Shown here: positions 17,680-26,734 of the stretch, one piece after another
Layout of the letters: the number at the start of each line of letters is the position of its first letter
Position numbering within the stretch: position 1 is the first letter of the stretch
DNA from: Mucilaginibacter sp. L196
GTDB lineage: Bacteria > Bacteroidota > Bacteroidia > Sphingobacteriales > Sphingobacteriaceae
DNA length: 64,000 bases
Direction of reading: 5' to 3'
Assembly: GCF_009765905.1 (NCBI RefSeq)
Contig: NZ_LMUO01000015.1
Location: 979,984 to 1,043,983, forward strand
Notes under the pieces: generated by a model
What the model was told of the DNA's origin: nothing
The model's database searches: none
Seen by the model: the letters and a program-made list of their open reading frames with translations, nothing else
Position numbers and translations under genes: made by a program

Positions 17680-19350
17680 ATGATCATGAAAAAGATATTA
17701 ATAATTTATTTTCTGCCGGTAATAATCTTGCTGGCAGTAAGCAGCTGCAAAAAAAGTTTTATCGATGATACTACCAATAACAATTTACCCAACAGTGTAT
17801 CTGCATCTTTGCTTTTAACAGGGGTACTAACCAATATGGTTGATTTGCCCGATGGTGCTTACAGCAGTAGTACACAAAGCAGTATGGTATATCCCAATGC
17901 ATCAAATAAAGATGAAATATGGGGGCAGTATTACATTTATAACTATGATTATTATGGTAATAATACCTATGATTTTGATTCGGGTGCTGACTACTATTCT
18001 ACATTAACAAACGTTTTGGCAATGGAAAGTAAAGCAACTGCTTCAGGCGGAGCCGCTGTTAATCCATACGAAGCAATGGGCAAATTTTTCAGAGCGTATT
18101 TTTTTAGTAAAATGAGTTTGGAAAGAGGGGATATCCCGATGACACAGGCTTTACAAGGCCTTACCAACCTTACCCCTGCGTATGATACTCAGAAAGCAGT
18201 AATGCTGCAATCATTGGCATGGTTAGAAAGTGCTAATTCTGATCTTACTCAACTAATTGCTAACCCAAGTGTGGGGGGAACTGGTTTAGGGGCAACATTA
18301 GGTGGCGATATATTTTATGGAAATAGTTTAACTCAATGGCAAAAAGTAGTAAATGCCTTCAGAATTAGATTGCTGATTGAATTAAGCAAGCAATCTGCTG
18401 ATCCTGATTTAAATGTTCCGGCTCAATTTGCTTCGATTATTGGCAACCCTACTAAATATCCGTTAATGCAAAGCGCTACAGATAACCTTCAGTATACATT
18501 TATCTCAACAATTAACACTAATTACTATCCGCAATACCCTGATATTTTTGGTCAGAGTGGTTCAAGGCAAAACATGTCTCAAACTTATGTTGGCCTGCTT
18601 GATTTATTGCAGGATCCGAGGATTTTTGCTGTTGCAGAACCTTCACGTTACCAGGTTGATACATTGCATCAAAGCCCTACAGCATTTTCATCATTTGCAG
18701 GTGCAGATCCGGGATTAGATTTGGGTACAATGTATAGCAATGCAGGGCTGCAACGCTACTCATTTATCAATAGGAAACGGTATTACTCAACTTATACAGG
18801 AGAGCCAAGCATACAAATTGGTTACCCGGAGCTAATGTTTAATATTGCTGAAGGTATTAACCGCGGTTGGGCAAGTGGTAATGCCGAAACTTATTACATA
18901 GCAGGTATACAAGCCTCAATGGCATCTTACAGCATCCCGACTACCGGAACATATACTGCGTATTTTTATCATCCAGCGGCAAGCTCAACAACTGGTGTTG
19001 CCGATTTAACAAATTATGATACTTACAACATAAATGTTAACTGGAGTACTTATTATGCCCAGCTTAATGTACAATATGCAAGTGGCGCACTCGGGTTAAA
19101 ACAAATTTTGCAGCAAAAGTATATTGCATTATTCCGTCACTCGGGCTTAGAAGCATATTTTAACTATCGTAGAACAGGGGTGCCTAATTTTACAACAGGG
19201 CCTGGTACTGATAATGGGCAGCGGATTGCTACAAGATTTCTTTATCCTTTAAGTGACAGAACCGGAAATACCGCAAATTACGAAAAGGCTTTAGTCAGCC
19301 AATACGGTGGTAACGATGATATAAACGGGGTTATGTGGCTCCTTAAATAA
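17680..19350 (+). CDS. SusD/RagB-family nutrient-binding lipoprotein
   Basis: The 556-residue protein has a lipoprotein signal (lipobox VSSC, Cys near residue 23) and the helical SusD-like fold. The stretches AYFFSKMSLERGDIPM and YPELMFNIAEGINRG, and a C-terminal FRHSGLEAYFNYRRTG, are typical of the SusD-like_2 branch, which is often not linked to glycan loci. It acts as the lid of the SusC pore on the cell surface. An in-frame ATG at 17686 (MKKILIIYF) is an equally good start. A strong terminator follows at 19401-19429, so SusC-SusD is a two-gene operon. Confidence 0.88.
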   Translation: MIMKKILIIYFLPVIILLAVSSCKKSFIDDTTNNNLPNSVSASLLLTGVLTNMVDLPDGAYSSSTQSSMVYPNASNKDEIWGQYYIYNYDYYGNNTYDFDSGADYYSTLTNVLAMESKATASGGAAVNPYEAMGKFFRAYFFSKMSLERGDIPMTQALQGLTNLTPAYDTQKAVMLQSLAWLESANSDLTQLIANPSVGGTGLGATLGGDIFYGNSLTQWQKVVNAFRIRLLIELSKQSADPDLNVPAQFASIIGNPTKYPLMQSATDNLQYTFISTINTNYYPQYPDIFGQSGSRQNMSQTYVGLLDLLQDPRIFAVAEPSRYQVDTLHQSPTAFSSFAGADPGLDLGTMYSNAGLQRYSFINRKRYYSTYTGEPSIQIGYPELMFNIAEGINRGWASGNAETYYIAGIQASMASYSIPTTGTYTAYFYHPAASSTTGVADLTNYDTYNINVNWSTYYAQLNVQYASGALGLKQILQQKYIALFRHSGLEAYFNYRRTGVPNFTTGPGTDNGQRIATRFLYPLSDRTGNTANYEKALVSQYGGNDDINGVMWLLK

Positions 19351-19400
19351 ATTTATCGGTTGATTGTTTTTAACAAAAGCGGGGTTTAGCTCCAGTTATG

Positions 19401-19429
19401 GTCGGAAGATTTTTTCTTCCGACTTTTTT
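19401..19429 (+). terminator. intrinsic terminator after the SusC/SusD pair
   Basis: GTCGGAAGA (19401-19409) pairs perfectly with TCTTCCGAC (19415-19423) around a 5-nt T loop and is followed by six T. It is the strongest plus-strand terminator of the window and closes the SusC/SusD unit 51 bp after the stop. Confidence 0.8.
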
Positions 19430-19637
19430 GTTTCGAAAGCTAGTCGGTTGTATTTGGTTTCATCTTATTTGTTAATTATCTTAATTTCTGATAATCAATA
19501 ATATAATATTTAGGGGCCGCTGATTGCAAAGTTGTCTATGACTAGAGTTTTACATCGAACTAATAGAATAACTAAGCAATCCGCGTTTTTTACTTAACAT
19601 AATATCGGATTTTTAATAAAGCTGAGCTGGCTAACTC

Positions 19638-20162
19638 CTATCTTTCAATTCCTTTTAACAAGTTATAGTAAAAGACTTCCAACACATTTTGATTAACTTT
19701 CATCGAAATCCGCAGGGATTTGTTTCTTGTAGCTAAATCAATTTCTTTTTGGTTTTGAATCATTACATGGCTAACTTTTACAATTAGAATTAAGCTATCA
19801 ATACATTTGGTTTTATCGACACTGTTTATGATGCCCATAAAATTTGAGGAACCTGCATAAAGTAATTTATTTATACCTAATTGCACTGTTTCACCGATAG
19901 TAATTCTATTTGGAGTGTTCTTTGAAACCGCCATTTCTAAGTATAATTCATTACTCAAAGGGGTAACGATCTTAGATACTCTTTTTAATGAACACGTGAT
20001 ACCTGCAGTTTCAGGATAGCTAACAAAAGATAGTGCCCAGAAAAGTAGTGTCAAAGCAATCAATACGGTATATAGCGCCCATTTATTGAAAAAACCAGGT
20101 TTATTTGTTATTATTTCGATTACTGACCCTGAGCGGTCGGAATTATCTTCATTATATCTCAT
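19638..20162 (-). CDS. very short HlyD-like membrane-fusion protein
   Basis: The 174-residue protein begins like Bacteroidota HlyD-family adaptors: a short cytoplasmic segment (SVIEIITNKPGFFNKW), one membrane helix (about 28-48) and then the outward strand PETAGITCSL. After that it jumps almost directly to what looks like the C-terminal beta-barrel module of the family (LYLEMAVSKN, IGETVQLGINKLLY, FMGIINSVD, SLILIVKV). The lipoyl and coiled-coil hairpin domains, normally about 200 residues, are missing. It is 13 bp downstream of the C39 ABC exporter gene, so it probably acts with that exporter. A hairpin-less adaptor could not reach a TolC partner in the usual way. No frameshift is obvious; the ORF is intact. 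Confidence 0.55.
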   Translation of the reverse strand: MRYNEDNSDRSGSVIEIITNKPGFFNKWALYTVLIALTLLFWALSFVSYPETAGITCSLKRVSKIVTPLSNELYLEMAVSKNTPNRITIGETVQLGINKLLYAGSSNFMGIINSVDKTKCIDSLILIVKVSHVMIQNQKEIDLATRNKSLRISMKVNQNVLEVFYYNLLKGIER

Positions 20163-20175
20163 GGTATTAATTTTT

Positions 20176-22398
20176 TTAATTACCCAGTTCGAGCTGATTT
20201 TTTACTAACATATAATACTTGCCTTTTTTCTCAGTTAAATAATGGTGAGTTCCTTCTTCAACTATTGCACCTTCATCCAATACAATTATTTTGTCGGCAT
20301 TTTTAACTGTACTTAGTCGGTGGGCAACAATAATTACTGTTTTACCTTTTAGAAATTCGGCAAGGTTTTCTACAATCACCTTTTCATTATTGGCATCCAA
20401 AGCATTGGTTGCTTCATCAAAGTAAATGTATTGCGGCGATTTATATATAGCGCGGGCAATAAGCAGGCGTTGCTTTTGCCCCTGGCTTAAGCCTATCCCC
20501 ATGGCGCCTAATTGTGTATTAAACCCATTCGGTAATAACTGTATAAATGATAGGATGTTGGCGATTGTACAAGCTTCAATAAGTTTTTGGTCTTCTATCG
20601 GGTCATCATTAACTACAATATTACGGGCAATGCTATCATTAAAGATGTAGCCATCCTGTAATACCGACCCGCACTGTGTACGCCAAAATGATGGGCTCAC
20701 ATCACGAAAATCAATGTGTTTATAATCATTTTTAGAAGTTTGTAACTGAATATCACCCGAGTAATAATCATAAAATTTCAACAGCAGTTTAAGCAGTGTG
20801 GTTTTACCGCTGCCACTTGCCCCAACAATAGCAAGGGTTTGTCCCTTTTGTATATGAAGATCAATATTTTTTAAAACTGGGCTATTACCTGCCCCGGGAT
20901 AGGTAAACGAAACGTTATTAAATACGATATCCGGATGTGCTGATATTGAATTAACGTAATTGATCTCGTCACTTTCCTCATCCTTCATCTGGTGGATCTC
21001 GTTCAATCGTTCCATGCTTATTTGGGCATCCTGCGCGCTTTGCATAAAGCCAATAAACTGATCGATAGGGCCGCTTAACTGGCCAATGATATATTGTATA
21101 GCCAGCATTGCACCTAAAGTTAATTTATCTTGTATTACGAGGCTGGCCACTAAAAATATGATGACAATATCCTTGCCCTGGTTTATAAGTATAGCGCCCG
21201 CCTGTTGAATTTGATTATAGGAAAGGGTTTTAAAATTTAGTTTAAATATATCTGCCTGTATATTTTCCCATTCCCAACGCTTTGACCTTTCGGCACTGTT
21301 TAACTTAATTTGCTGCATACCTTGTACCAGCTGCAATGTAGCGGCGTTTTCTTTTGCCGATATATGAAAAGTTTGATAGTTTATTTTTCTGCGGATGCCT
21401 AAAAAGAATTGCACCCATATCACATATAAAACACTGCCAGTTGCAAATACACCGAATAGCACGATATTATAAAACGCCAAGATCACGGCGAAGATCACAA
21501 AGTTAAAAACCGAGAACATTGTATTTAAGGCGTTGCCGGTTAAAAATTCCTGGATCTGCTTGTTGTCATTTAAACGTTGCAGGGTATCACCGGTTTGGTG
21601 ACTGTCAAAATAAGCAATAGGCAGGCGTGTTAGTTTTATCCAAAAATCTGACAGGATAGAGAGGTTTACAATGATTGAAATGTGTAATAATAAGCGGCTT
21701 CGTATAAAATCAATTAATGTCCGACTAAAAACAAGCATTAACTGGGCAATTAATATTATGGTAATGAAATGCAGGTTTTTTGTATTGATGCCGGTATCAA
21801 CAATGCTCTGGGTAAGAAAAGGAAATATTAACTGTAACAGCGAAGTGATAAATAATGCCAAAAACACCTGTGTGATTTGCCAGCGACTTTGCTGCAGATA
21901 CTGGAATATTAATTTCCAGCTTAGCTTGTTTTCGTCTTCGTCGTTACTGTTATAAAAATCAGCTGATGGGTTTAATACCAGTGCTGTTCCTGCCGGGTTA
22001 TTGTCTTTTTTGTTGCTTATCCAATGCTTTAAAAATTCTTTTTTTGTAAGGTAGATAATGCCTTTGGAAGGGTCGGCTATTTTTATACGTTCCCATAAAC
22101 CGAAGAGGTCAGGAAAAGCAACTAATACTACAAAATGATATTGGTCCCAGTGTAAAACGCAGGGCAGGGGCACGGTTTCCAACTCCTCGAAGGTAAGCTG
22201 GGTGCCTTTGGATTTAAGCCCGATCTTATCAGCGGCCTCACTCAACCCCAGCATGGAAACCCCCTCTTTACTAAAACCCGCGGTTTGCCTTATACTGCCG
22301 GTATTATAGTGCTTGCCATAATATTTTGCCACCATGCGAAGGCAGGTAGGCCCGCAATCCATAGCATTGAGTTGTTTGTAAAAAGTAAATTTACCCAC
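20176..22398 (-). CDS. peptidase-containing ABC transporter (C39 bacteriocin-processing exporter)
   Basis: The 740-residue protein combines processing and export. An N-terminal C39 cysteine peptidase has catalytic C15 (AMDCGPTC), H88 (DQYHFVVL) and D109 (IADPSKG). A six-helix transmembrane domain follows (about 165-440), then a nucleotide-binding domain with Walker A GASGSGKTT, signature LSQGQKQRLL, Walker B YIYFDEATNALDA and switch His (VAHRLS). Members cut leader peptides after a double glycine and export the core through the inner membrane. The three small precursor genes in this cluster have exactly such leaders ending in GG. The short HlyD-like gene follows 13 bp downstream. Confidence 0.92.
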   Translation of the reverse strand: MGKFTFYKQLNAMDCGPTCLRMVAKYYGKHYNTGSIRQTAGFSKEGVSMLGLSEAADKIGLKSKGTQLTFEELETVPLPCVLHWDQYHFVVLVAFPDLFGLWERIKIADPSKGIIYLTKKEFLKHWISNKKDNNPAGTALVLNPSADFYNSNDEDENKLSWKLIFQYLQQSRWQITQVFLALFITSLLQLIFPFLTQSIVDTGINTKNLHFITIILIAQLMLVFSRTLIDFIRSRLLLHISIIVNLSILSDFWIKLTRLPIAYFDSHQTGDTLQRLNDNKQIQEFLTGNALNTMFSVFNFVIFAVILAFYNIVLFGVFATGSVLYVIWVQFFLGIRRKINYQTFHISAKENAATLQLVQGMQQIKLNSAERSKRWEWENIQADIFKLNFKTLSYNQIQQAGAILINQGKDIVIIFLVASLVIQDKLTLGAMLAIQYIIGQLSGPIDQFIGFMQSAQDAQISMERLNEIHQMKDEESDEINYVNSISAHPDIVFNNVSFTYPGAGNSPVLKNIDLHIQKGQTLAIVGASGSGKTTLLKLLLKFYDYYSGDIQLQTSKNDYKHIDFRDVSPSFWRTQCGSVLQDGYIFNDSIARNIVVNDDPIEDQKLIEACTIANILSFIQLLPNGFNTQLGAMGIGLSQGQKQRLLIARAIYKSPQYIYFDEATNALDANNEKVIVENLAEFLKGKTVIIVAHRLSTVKNADKIIVLDEGAIVEEGTHHYLTEKKGKYYMLVKNQLELGN

Positions 22399-22506
22399 TT
22401 ATATATTTATTATTGGCTTTGATGCATATATGCTACGATAAAAAAGCATAATCCAACCCCGAAATATAGGATTGGATTAAGGATAGTAATATTGTTACTC
22501 CTTTAT

Positions 22507-22719
22507 TTATGCAGGTACTACACAAATAAAAGGTGCACCTACAGGGCACTCGCAAACGGTGTTATTGTTAAATCCGGTACATGCCATACCAATAAAGCCA
22601 TCGTCGTAACAATATCCGCAAGATTGCGGATAGGGAGTGCTGCCACCTTTAATTTTTTTCATCTGGTCATTGCTTAGCATGCCTTTGATGTCATTGAAAT
22701 TGATTCTTTTTTTTTCCAT
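22507..22719 (-). CDS. double-glycine leader peptide precursor 1 (six-cysteine core)
   Basis: The product has 70 residues. The leader (1-26) starts MEKKRINFNDIKGML and ends DQMKKIKGG, a typical GG cleavage site. The predicted 44-residue core is rich in Gly, Pro and aromatic residues and has six Cys at core positions 8, 11, 21, 30, 32 and 40. The leader is almost identical to those of precursors 2 and 3, but the core is different apart from the cysteine pattern. It lies 108 bp from the exporter gene and 61 bp from the VKOR-thioredoxin gene. It is probably cut and exported by the C39 transporter and oxidised to three disulfides; activity (bacteriocin, signal or other) is unknown. Confidence 0.75.
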   Translation of the reverse strand: MEKKRINFNDIKGMLSNDQMKKIKGGSTPYPQSCGYCYDDGFIGMACTGFNNNTVCECPVGAPFICVVPA

Positions 22720-22780
22720 TGTTTAAAATTTAAATTGGTTAATTAATCTCCGTTGCGGGAAAGATCATTGTTCTTGATAT

Positions 22781-24373
22781 TTAAAAAATGTGGATCAGAT
22801 CATCTATCGTGTAAGTATCGGGCAGCAGGTGGCCATTGAAATAAAATGTGGGTGTGTGGTCAATGCCGGCTGACTTACACCAAGTTACCATCTTGGCGAA
22901 TTCTTCTATTACATGATGCTCAGCAGCGGGATGGGCATTTTTGAACGGTTCAAACTTTAAATCTTTATTAGAGTACCATTCATCCAGTATCTCCTTCATT
23001 TGGATGGTGTCGTTTTCCCTATTGAGGGATAAAAAATGCTGTATTACTTCCCGTGTGCGGTCGCCTTCTAAATTTGATGAGTTGAAGATTATCTTAAAAT
23101 CAACGTCTTCGTTCTTTTCAAGCAGGTGTTCTATTTTGCCATGCGCATCGGCACATGGGCCGCAATATGGGTTACAAACTTTTAACAACCGCTTGTCGGT
23201 TTGCTCATCCCGAATGTCAATCCCAATATTATCCCAACCCTCGGGTGCTTTTATTTGCTGTGATAATAATGCATTAAATATATCCGGGTTGTACAATAGC
23301 CTTTTGTACGCTGATTCATTCATTTCAGCATTGTTCGACTTAGTTAAAATGGGCTTGAGTGTATACCATGTAAGCGGCGGTAATAGCGGGCTAATCAAAA
23401 TAGCGCAAATAAGAGTAGGGTTTACAGCCAGTACACTTAAATAATTGATGTGCAATAGAGACCAAATGAGGCCAAGCAAAAGCACACTTTGTATACCGAG
23501 GCACATTGGGCACCATTGTTTTACTACCTTGTATTGATAGTAAATACTAAAAGGGATATATAAGGCTGTTGCCAGCCCTGCAAGGCATAAAAGCGGGATC
23601 TTTTCTTCAAACAATACCGATGGGGATATTATGAATAGCAGGGAAGAGGCAAAGTAAAAAAAGCCAAGTTCACTCCAGCTTATGCCGATCAATTTGGATG
23701 CTTTGCTGCTTAATACGGCATCGCAGTTTGTTTTTGTGCCGCCGGTGCAAATATTTTTGATGAATGTGTTTGATTTATCAATATCATAAGCCAATAGTAA
23801 GGTGGTGATAGTAAGGCCTATCAGTTGTAAAATAACAAGTGTTGTAGCTGATAAAATTCGTTGGGTAGTAAATACCGAATTATAAAGTAGGCAGATAAGC
23901 AATATCGCCCCGCCGAAAATCAGCGCCTGTTTTTTTGTTTTTTTAACATCTTCTGCCTTTTTGTTTTTTTCATATTCCCATTCCCTGCTTTTTTCATCGG
24001 GTTGGGCCAGGAATATAACGCCATCCCAATCCTTTAAAAAAATGGCTTTAGTGGTTTTCATTTTTTTATCGCTCAGGTATCTGACGTCCTCATCGGTAAA
24101 TTTAGTTACGGTAACAAAATCTTTTCCTGTTGATTGGTTATTCATAAAAGCAATAAATGGTACAGGCATTTCATGCAGCTGTTCTTTGTTAATTCTAAAG
24201 GCGCTGTTTTCTACTTTAAACTTATCGAACGTATTGCTCAGGCTGAACAGGCTCGGGTAGTAGGAGTTCTGTTTTAAAGTTTTAGTAAATGTACTTCCGG
24301 TAACAGGTATGTTTAGCTGCTTTAAATAATATGCTGCTATTTGGGCCAGGTTGGTATCAAAACTTAGTGCCAT
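22781..24373 (-). CDS. C39-like/VKOR/thioredoxin fusion, disulfide-forming membrane protein
   Basis: This 530-residue protein has three parts. Residues 1-125 resemble a C39 peptidase domain without the catalytic Cys, a form used to bind leader peptides rather than cut them. Residues 150-345 form a vitamin-K-epoxide-reductase-type membrane domain with the loop cysteines C209 and C217 (TNCDAVL) and the quinone-site pair C288/C291 (QWCPMC). Residues 385-530 form a DsbA/thioredoxin-like domain with C400, C404 and C407 (CNPYCGPC). VKOR domains reoxidise the fused thioredoxin, which puts disulfides into substrates outside the cytoplasm. Next to six-cysteine precursors with GG leaders, the obvious role is oxidative folding of those peptides. 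It lies between precursor 1 and the DUF6734 gene. Confidence 0.85.
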   Translation of the reverse strand: MALSFDTNLAQIAAYYLKQLNIPVTGSTFTKTLKQNSYYPSLFSLSNTFDKFKVENSAFRINKEQLHEMPVPFIAFMNNQSTGKDFVTVTKFTDEDVRYLSDKKMKTTKAIFLKDWDGVIFLAQPDEKSREWEYEKNKKAEDVKKTKKQALIFGGAILLICLLYNSVFTTQRILSATTLVILQLIGLTITTLLLAYDIDKSNTFIKNICTGGTKTNCDAVLSSKASKLIGISWSELGFFYFASSLLFIISPSVLFEEKIPLLCLAGLATALYIPFSIYYQYKVVKQWCPMCLGIQSVLLLGLIWSLLHINYLSVLAVNPTLICAILISPLLPPLTWYTLKPILTKSNNAEMNESAYKRLLYNPDIFNALLSQQIKAPEGWDNIGIDIRDEQTDKRLLKVCNPYCGPCADAHGKIEHLLEKNEDVDFKIIFNSSNLEGDRTREVIQHFLSLNRENDTIQMKEILDEWYSNKDLKFEPFKNAHPAAEHHVIEEFAKMVTWCKSAGIDHTPTFYFNGHLLPDTYTIDDLIHIF

Positions 24374-24415
24374 TGGTGCTTTATATAAGGTTTATGAGTT
24401 ATGTACTATGGTTAT

Positions 24416-26041
24416 TTATTGCGCCGTTTGGTTACCTGCAACTTTAATAGTTTTTGAATGTATTGCTGATTTTATTCTGCCTGTAATGAGCAATTCAAAT
24501 TGGGCTGCCGAATCTTCCAGATCTGCAGGATCAAAATATGACTTTACTTCATTTAATAATTCAATTATGCTGGTGGGGTTTTTAAGGCATTGTAAAATCA
24601 ATAGGTCCAGGTCATCCGCGTTAACTAATGAATACCCTGTATTATCACACTCGGGTATCACACAGGTATGATTTGCCGAGGGTTCTATATTTAGCGTAGG
24701 TTTTACATACTTCTCACTAAAAAAACTTTCGTATACTTCATACCAATTATATTTATGCTCTATAATTTCTAACAGGGAGTCGGCTATAAGCTTTGTATTG
24801 AAGCCGGTACAGGTGTCTTCAAATATTAGCTGATAATAAGGTGTGTGCTTAATGTCCCTGGCATACAGATATTCCTTTGAATAGCTAATAAACTTGTGAT
24901 TGAGTATTTCATCAAGCTTCACTTCAAAAGCGTTTATGTCTTGTTTCAGCTCGGCAACGAAACTTTCATCATAAGGCACCCCGGCTGCGTTTAGCACTAT
25001 AACATAAGCATTGGTTGCTATGTTGCTATTTGTAGCTGTTTGTTTTTCGGGAGCGGAGTTTAAAATATTGTTATGCTCGGGTTTGGTTTTTAATAGCTTG
25101 TATCTGTCGGTTAGTAAAGTTTCACAGGTTTCATTTACAAAATGGTAATAATTCTTTCTAAGCGGAATATTCCCTTTTTTAAATAATGAAACTATGCGGT
25201 AATAGTATTCCGGGTAATCAAGCTTTAAGCGATTGGCCATTTGTTCGCAACTAACCCGGTCTCTTTTAAAGGTGCCTAATAAGTGCAAATATTGTTTGTT
25301 ATGTGGCACTTCACAAAATTCACCAAAGCCGGTGTACTGGTTGTCGCCAATAACTTCATCTAACATAACCGATACCTTTTTTTGGTGCTTTTTTACTAAA
25401 GCATAAAATAGGTACTGTTCAAAAAAAATATTGAACACATTTACGTCGATATTTGGCAAATGCCCTTCGCTTTTTTTAATAAATTCCAATGATTTTTTGG
25501 TGTAATCTTTAAAAAACGGAATATCATGGCCGCCGAAAATACCGGCGTTGTATGCATATATAGGGTTATACTTTTTCCTTGCCTCGATGATCTCAGGCGG
25601 AAAATACATTAAAGTTTTTTCCAGCTTTTGAAAATTGGTCTCATAATATTCGGTTGAAACCTCTAAGTTTTGCGAGATCAGTCCGGCGTTTAATAGCTGA
25701 TCGTCAAATGATTTCCAAATAAATACATCACCGTCAACATGCAGAAAAGGGCGATCCTGACGCGAGTAGGTGTCTATCTTAGGTAAAGCCCATAGTTTAG
25801 GATGTATATTGTTGAGTTTGTCCAGATCACATATTAATTCGGTATAAGGCAGCTGTAATGTATCAATCAACATCCTGGCTGATACATTGTCGGCATATAG
25901 CGAAACATCCTTGTAATATTTTTTTAATTGTAGGCAACTAAGCGCCCAGCTCATTAAATTATATTCCGGGGCGTACCACCCGGCATTAAATTTAAGCAGG
26001 TTATCTTGTGTACAAGCCCATGAAGTTTGAATTATTTTCAT
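24416..26041 (-). CDS. DUF6734 family protein, glycosyltransferase-like
   Basis: The 541-residue protein starts MKIIQTSWACTQDN and has features of a GT-A glycosyltransferase. There is an early Rossmann-like stretch, a DxD-type motif in FLHVDGDVFIW (D103 and D105) and YNAGIFGGHDIPFF, a pattern seen in GT8-like enzymes. I recognise the first 300 residues as DUF6734, a family common in Bacteroidota and of unproven function. The last 200 residues look unrelated and contain no motif I can name. The start is set at the ATG at 26041; 30 further codons are open upstream but do not look like coding sequence. Located between the precursor genes and the VKOR fusion, it may glycosylate the peptides; that is inference. 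Confidence 0.7.
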   Translation of the reverse strand: MKIIQTSWACTQDNLLKFNAGWYAPEYNLMSWALSCLQLKKYYKDVSLYADNVSARMLIDTLQLPYTELICDLDKLNNIHPKLWALPKIDTYSRQDRPFLHVDGDVFIWKSFDDQLLNAGLISQNLEVSTEYYETNFQKLEKTLMYFPPEIIEARKKYNPIYAYNAGIFGGHDIPFFKDYTKKSLEFIKKSEGHLPNIDVNVFNIFFEQYLFYALVKKHQKKVSVMLDEVIGDNQYTGFGEFCEVPHNKQYLHLLGTFKRDRVSCEQMANRLKLDYPEYYYRIVSLFKKGNIPLRKNYYHFVNETCETLLTDRYKLLKTKPEHNNILNSAPEKQTATNSNIATNAYVIVLNAAGVPYDESFVAELKQDINAFEVKLDEILNHKFISYSKEYLYARDIKHTPYYQLIFEDTCTGFNTKLIADSLLEIIEHKYNWYEVYESFFSEKYVKPTLNIEPSANHTCVIPECDNTGYSLVNADDLDLLILQCLKNPTSIIELLNEVKSYFDPADLEDSAAQFELLITGRIKSAIHSKTIKVAGNQTAQ

Positions 26042-26167
26042 AAAATGACCAGTTTGCGTATCTGTATAATGGCAAGATCTTTTCAATAATATTTTTGTTA
26101 TCTGCCTAAACACAATTGATAAAAGCATCATGTACTTTTATATACATGATGCTTATTAGCAATGTTA

Positions 26168-26392
26168 TTAAAGGCAACCGTTAGTGCCAAATTGTATGTA
26201 ACCTGTTGCGAAACAAGCACAGGTACTTTCATAGGTGCCACATATGCCCGGTTCGGTGCGGCCGTTATCGAGATTTATAGTACACACAGTACCACACCCG
26301 GGGTCTCCTGCGCTGCCGCCTTTAATTGATTTCATTTGATCATTGCTTAACATCCCTTTAATGTTGCTGAAGTTGATTTTTTTCTTTTCCAT
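26168..26392 (-). CDS. double-glycine leader peptide precursor 2 (six-cysteine core)
   Basis: The 74-residue product has a 26-residue leader (MEKKKINFSNIKG to DQMKSIKGG) and a 48-residue core beginning SAGDPGCGTVC. Core cysteines are at 7, 11, 25, 32, 34 and 47. Leader and first core residues are nearly identical to precursor 3, from which it arose by tandem duplication that also includes about 50 bp of upstream DNA. The even cysteine number and the shared C...C...C...CxC...C pattern point to three disulfides in the mature peptide. Confidence 0.75.
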   Translation of the reverse strand: MEKKKINFSNIKGMLSNDQMKSIKGGSAGDPGCGTVCTINLDNGRTEPGICGTYESTCACFATGYIQFGTNGCL

Positions 26393-26491
26393 TTTTTTTA
26401 GATTTAGTTAGTTGTTTACCAAAACCACGCCCTGGTAAATGAGGCTGCATGTGTTTATAAAGTACATGATACTTATTGCTTGTTAGCAATG

Positions 26492-26734
26492 CTATTGAGG
26501 GTGACAACCTGTTTGTGTTCCAAATTGCTGATAGCCAGGCGAAACGGATGAAAAACAAGCGCATTGGTTGTCCCAGGTACCGCATACTCCTCCTGTTTGT
26601 CCACCGCCGTTGAGATATACAGTACACGATGTACCACACCCAGGATCACCGGCGCTGCCGCCTTTAATTGATTTCATTTGATCTTTGCTTAACATCCCTT
26701 TGATGTCGCTGAAATTGATTTTCTTCTTTTCCAT
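26492..26734 (-). CDS. double-glycine leader peptide precursor 3 (six-cysteine core)
   Basis: The 80-residue product has a 26-residue leader ending KSIKGG and a 54-residue core (SAGDPGCGTSC...). Core cysteines are at 7, 11, 25, 32, 34 and 51. It is the first gene of the minus-strand peptide cluster. Its leader differs from that of precursor 2 at two positions (D for N at 10, K for N at 17), while the core has diverged most between the second and third cysteines and near the C-terminus. This is the pattern expected for peptides under diversifying selection. Confidence 0.75.
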   Translation of the reverse strand: MEKKKINFSDIKGMLSKDQMKSIKGGSAGDPGCGTSCTVYLNGGGQTGGVCGTWDNQCACFSSVSPGYQQFGTQTGCHPQ

